Of a stretch of DNA of 64,000 bases, positions 61,458-64,000 are shown one piece after another. The notes beneath the pieces were generated by a model. It was not told the DNA's origin. It saw nothing but the letters and a program-made list of their open reading frames with translations, and made no database searches. Both the position numbers and the translations under genes were made by a program. The stretch lies in contig JABJQG010000053.1 of assembly GCA_018663505.1 (NCBI GenBank), positions 144,239 to 208,238 of the forward strand, read 5' to 3'. Within the stretch, counting starts at the first letter, position 1. Every line of letters starts with the position of its first letter. The DNA comes from Pseudobdellovibrionaceae bacterium. GTDB lineage: Bacteria; Bdellovibrionota; Bdellovibrionia; Bdellovibrionales; UBA1609.

Positions 61458-61972
61458 TGAATTCCATTAATTTTCAAAATATTTTTTTATATAGCTTAAG
61501 CGCAGCTGGCACTGTCTTTATCTTCCAGCTATTGTTTCATAAAATTCAAACTCTTTTTTATAAAAATATTCAGCTTAAACCTAACTGCCTACTTACACGC
61601 CACCCTGTTTTGTTTATATCATACTCAAACAATTTTTTTGATTTTGCCAGCCCTCTATATCGTCATATTTTATATTTAAGAGAACATGGTTACGAAGTTT
61701 CACATTTAAAACTCTCAAAACATATTCATAGTTTACAGGAATCTCAAATAGCATTTTTTTTCAAAAATAGATCTTTAAAAAATAAATTTCATATAATAGG
61801 ATATCATCTTAATGAAAAATCCATATTAAGTCTAACTGACTCAGCAAGCAGTCATATCCAAAGTATGAATTCATATGACGATATTGTAAAACAATCTCAA
61901 CAAAATAATTCTTCAAAAGAAAAAAGTCTTTTAGAGTTTGCTCAAAATATAGCTGAGCAAGAATGGACTTAA
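61457..61972 (+). CDS. Membrane-anchored protein resembling a degenerate lipase N-terminal half
   Basis: 171 residues. A hydrophobic N-terminal anchor (about 8-28) is followed by HPVLFISYSNNFFDFASPL and LREHGYEVSHLKLS, which recall the N-terminal strand and helix of bacterial triacylglycerol lipases (HPVLLVHG...LREHGYEV). HIIGYHLNEKS stands where the GxSxG nucleophile elbow should be, but the serine and glycines are missing. Enzyme activity is therefore unlikely. The likeness is judged by eye and is tentative. It is coupled to the barrel gene before it and followed 4 nt later by a Yip1-like gene. Confidence 0.7.
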   Translation: MNSINFQNIFLYSLSAAGTVFIFQLLFHKIQTLFYKNIQLKPNCLLTRHPVLFISYSNNFFDFASPLYRHILYLREHGYEVSHLKLSKHIHSLQESQIAFFFKNRSLKNKFHIIGYHLNEKSILSLTDSASSHIQSMNSYDDIVKQSQQNNSSKEKSLLEFAQNIAEQEWT

Positions 61973-61976
61973 AAAA

Positions 61977-62537
61977 ATGCCTCGACAGTTCCAAGTAGAC
62001 TTTAGCTCATACAATTTAAAAAAAGTATTAAAGGAATTGTTCCATTTTATAAAAGACCCTTTAGTTAAAATCAAAAGCATTCGATTTCTAAATTGGTCAG
62101 ACATATTCGTCATTAACTTAATTAATATTTTTATATGTTTTAGCTTAGGAATTTTGCTGTTTTCCAACCACAGTGACTTCAACTTCATTTCCTTAATAAC
62201 ACAATTTATTTTTGCAGTTTTATTACAGGTAGCTGGTCTTTTAATTTTATCAGGGTTAATGTATTACACTTTTTACTTCACATTAAAAAAACTACCCTTT
62301 ATAAAAATAGCACACATTTTATCACTAGCCATTTTTCATGCCACCATCATAAATACTCTCAGTTTTTATTTACCACCCATTTCACTCATGGCTTTTGCTC
62401 TTAGCGCAATCCTGCTAATTATCGCTTTTTCCGAAAACTTCTCATTACCTAAGCTAGTGGTGGCAAAAATAATTCTGCCCTATTACGCTATGTACATTAT
62501 TTTTTGGATTATACAAAGTATTCAAAACACTATCTAA
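61977..62537 (+). CDS. Yip1-like multi-pass membrane protein
   Basis: 186 residues with about five transmembrane helices (about 42-62, 70-95, 108-130, 133-150, 160-182). The N-terminal KELFHFIKDPLVKIKSI then membrane repeats resemble the Yip1/DUF1282 group of small membrane proteins. The role is unknown. Third gene of the 60.7-62.5 kb unit. Confidence 0.72.
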   Translation: MPRQFQVDFSSYNLKKVLKELFHFIKDPLVKIKSIRFLNWSDIFVINLINIFICFSLGILLFSNHSDFNFISLITQFIFAVLLQVAGLLILSGLMYYTFYFTLKKLPFIKIAHILSLAIFHATIINTLSFYLPPISLMAFALSAILLIIAFSENFSLPKLVVAKIILPYYAMYIIFWIIQSIQNTI

Positions 62538-62692
62538 ACAACATAATCAGTATCTATTTTTTAAAAGCACTATTAAGAGGTGTAAAATTTTAATAGGACG
62601 AGGGGCACTGATCATAAATATGCTGATCCCTATTCAAAAGGCTGAGGTTTTTCACCGAAATAATCTATTTAACATTGAACTTAAATACAGGT

Positions 62693-62721
62693 TTGACTAT
62701 ACATTAATCTTTCAGTAAAGA
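62693..62721 (+). promoter_or_regulatory. Promoter of the 204-aa lipoprotein gene
   Basis: TTGACT (62693-62698), 17 nt, TAAAGA (62716-62721); the ATG follows 8 nt later. The -10 is weak, the -35 strong. Confidence 0.4.
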
Positions 62722-62729
62722 TCGGTGTT

Positions 62730-63344
62730 ATGAATATTTATATCTTTTTAGTTTCTATTTTCATTTTTTCATGCGCTAGCAGGGACCTTACAATTAATAA
62801 AAGTAAAAATTTTAGTTCTCAACAATTTAGTTTTAATTCTGAGTGCACTCCAGAAGATTCTACGGTATGCACTAGATTCCAACAGGGACCAGACGTCAAA
62901 GATAAGAAAACTATATGTATTGGGAAAGCTCACAGCTTAGCTCCTAAAATATTTCGAGGAAAATGTGCGATTTACTCTTGTTCAGACTTTCAATCTAAAA
63001 ATTGTAAAATTGTAGGAGAACCTGGTGTTTTTGATTGGTGGGAAAAAGAAAAAACTAAAAAAGTTATAACATGGATCGGTGCGTACCAAAGTGAATCAGG
63101 AAATTCAGTTGAAATAATGAGAAAGGGATTTGGTAAGTATTTCTTCAATGGTACAGCCGTTTCAGGTACTGCTGAAATCGCAGTAGTTAAGGGCTATATA
63201 TATGGTTCAAAGAAAAACGCTCAGCTTACTTCTGAAGATTGTAATCTTTCAATAGTTTTTGAAGATAAATATTTATTTATCACTGGCGGCGAAAACTGTG
63301 GAGGAGCTGGATTAACTTTTCAGGGTAAATATTTTAGAGAATAG
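62730..63344 (+). CDS. Lipoprotein of unknown function, 204 aa
   Basis: The signal MNIYIFLVSIFIFSC ends in a lipobox (IFSC), Cys15 being the lipid site. The mature chain has eight further cysteines (for example ECTPEDSTVCTR, KCAIYSCSDFQSKNC), suggesting disulfides. The C-terminal half (about 110-204) is strand-rich with many glycines, as in a small beta sandwich. No family recognised. Monocistronic. Confidence 0.8.
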   Translation: MNIYIFLVSIFIFSCASRDLTINKSKNFSSQQFSFNSECTPEDSTVCTRFQQGPDVKDKKTICIGKAHSLAPKIFRGKCAIYSCSDFQSKNCKIVGEPGVFDWWEKEKTKKVITWIGAYQSESGNSVEIMRKGFGKYFFNGTAVSGTAEIAVVKGYIYGSKKNAQLTSEDCNLSIVFEDKYLFITGGENCGGAGLTFQGKYFRE

Positions 63345-63628
63345 TTCTCTCACCAGCTTTACTTTGTTCAAGAAATATTCAAACTCTTAAGGCCTTAAGA
63401 GGCGTCATTAAGAATTAAGTCAACGCTCCGCTTAGGTTGAAACGAAGGGTTATAAAATACGCTCTGTATCTTATTAGCAAGCTTTTACCTAAAGGCAGAG
63501 ATTACGAAGGCTTATGTGAAATAAGTGCGGGCAATCTTGCCCACCTATATTTTTTCTTGTTACTTATTTTTTTGACTTAAAGTTAAATATCAGTTAGGTA
63601 TCAACCTCAGAGGTCTGAGGGGGTCTAC
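63345..63628. other. Intergenic region between two lipoprotein genes
   Basis: About 285 bp without a gene. Contains an 18-bp perfect palindrome CTCTTAAGGCCTTAAGAG (63384-63401) and a hairpin GGGCA/TGCCC (63529-63542) followed by TATATTTTTT, a probable terminator. Confidence 0.5.
63525..63556 (+). terminator. Probable terminator upstream of the final lipoprotein gene
   Basis: GGGCA-ATCT-TGCCC stem followed after five bases by a T-rich run (TATATTTTTT). It lies 185 nt after the preceding stop codon, so a longer 3' UTR is implied. Confidence 0.45.
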
Positions 63629-64000
63629 ATGTTTGATAAAGTGTCATTCTATATTCTTGTATGTTTGTTTTCAGTTATAACTGGTTGTTCAAATGGGTCT
63701 TCTGACAGAGGATCATCGCCAGACGGTTTACCTGATCCAGATAATATCCCAGCTACTAAAGGTGATTATTCCTTTGAGTTTAATATTGACATGCTTTGCC
63801 AAGGTGATTGTGAAGATTCAGATCGGTCAGAGAGATGTGAAACTGCACACAAATTTGATAATAAAAAATCATACTGTGACGGGCTTAGGGACTCTCATCT
63901 AAATAGAGGATGCGCAAGACCAGAAAGAAAAATAGAGTATATTAAAAATTGTAGTAACAAGTTTGAAGACATCAATGTTGGAGGATATTCAAGTTCCGGT
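63629..64000 (+). CDS. Lipoprotein, 3' end beyond the window
   Basis: An ATG at 63629 preceded by GAGGGGG opens a frame that stays open for 124 codons to the window edge. The signal MFDKVSFYILVCLFSVITGC ends in a lipobox (ITGC). The mature part starts with a Ser/Gly/Asp/Pro-rich linker and then has cysteine pairs (CQGDC, then single cysteines in RCETAH, SYCDG, GCARP, KNCSN). The remainder is not visible and no family is recognised. Confidence 0.8.
   Translation, partial: MFDKVSFYILVCLFSVITGCSNGSSDRGSSPDGLPDPDNIPATKGDYSFEFNIDMLCQGDCEDSDRSERCETAHKFDNKKSYCDGLRDSHLNRGCARPERKIEYIKNCSNKFEDINVGGYSSSG

Noticed and set aside
61931-62188. Minus-strand open frame within the lipase-like/Yip1-like genes
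   Set aside because: Antisense to two coupled genes with clear protein character; no supporting start or motif.

Overview
This is an AT-rich (visually about 36-40% GC) bacterial chromosome segment, densely coded, with Gram-negative hallmarks: many outer-membrane beta-barrel proteins, signal-peptide lipoproteins, and a peptidoglycan-recycling ligase (Mpl). Gene content and style (many small secreted proteins of unknown family, secreted metalloproteases, the mutL-miaA-yicC-gmk-rpoZ-spoT and rnc-era-der blocks) suggest a Bdellovibrionota-type bacterium (Bdellovibrio/Pseudobdellovibrio relatives). That placement is an inference from style and gene content, not from a marker comparison. I found no rRNA, tRNA, CRISPR array or prophage.

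Layout. 1-9 kb: mixed housekeeping and secreted enzymes (fumarase FumC, a NUDIX hydrolase, a secreted HExxH protein, a DusC-like tRNA dihydrouridine synthase with an EVE-domain protein, an astacin-type protease beside a SprT/DUF2786 protein). 9-16.7 kb: porin-like protein, chemotaxis receptor, PduO-type cobalamin adenosyltransferase, unknown proteins. 16.8-20.2 kb: a peptidoglycan-recycling operon (LdcA, a beta-lactamase-fold hydrolase, Mpl). 20.3-24.1 kb: a secreted protein and a large beta-propeller lipoprotein, flanked by two palindromic non-coding elements. 24.2-32.9 kb: a tightly packed purine operon, purM-(flavoprotein-like)-purB-purC-purS-purQ-purL-purF. 33-40.5 kb: barrel proteins, the rnc-era-der-SNF transporter operon, ssb, and a hidden lipoprotein gene with an apparent AUA start coupled to a barrel gene.

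40.6-48.8 kb is the most striking region: two divergent operons coding for six multihaem c-type cytochromes with 44 haem motifs in total (16, 4, 2, 7 and 11 on the minus strand, 4 on the plus strand), an outer-membrane barrel, a Tat-type four-cluster ferredoxin and an NrfD/PsrC quinone-binding membrane protein. No catalytic molybdopterin or nitrite-reductase subunit is present. Together they read as a quinol-to-periplasm-to-outer-membrane electron-transfer route, perhaps an extracellular electron conduit.

48.9-55.8 kb is the mutL-miaA-yicC-gmk-rpoZ-spoT operon. 56-58.4 kb holds an LRR protein and an intact IS1202/ISNCY-like insertion sequence flanked by 22-bp direct repeats. 58.5-64 kb has a dolichol-phosphate-mannose-synthase-like glycosyltransferase, more barrel and membrane proteins, and two lipoproteins, the last running off the window.

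Several monocistronic plus-strand genes have a sigma70-like promoter whose -10 box ends only 5-8 nt before the ATG and no Shine-Dalgarno sequence, suggesting frequent leaderless mRNAs. A REP-like repeat with the core GGTACGGAC recurs at three places.
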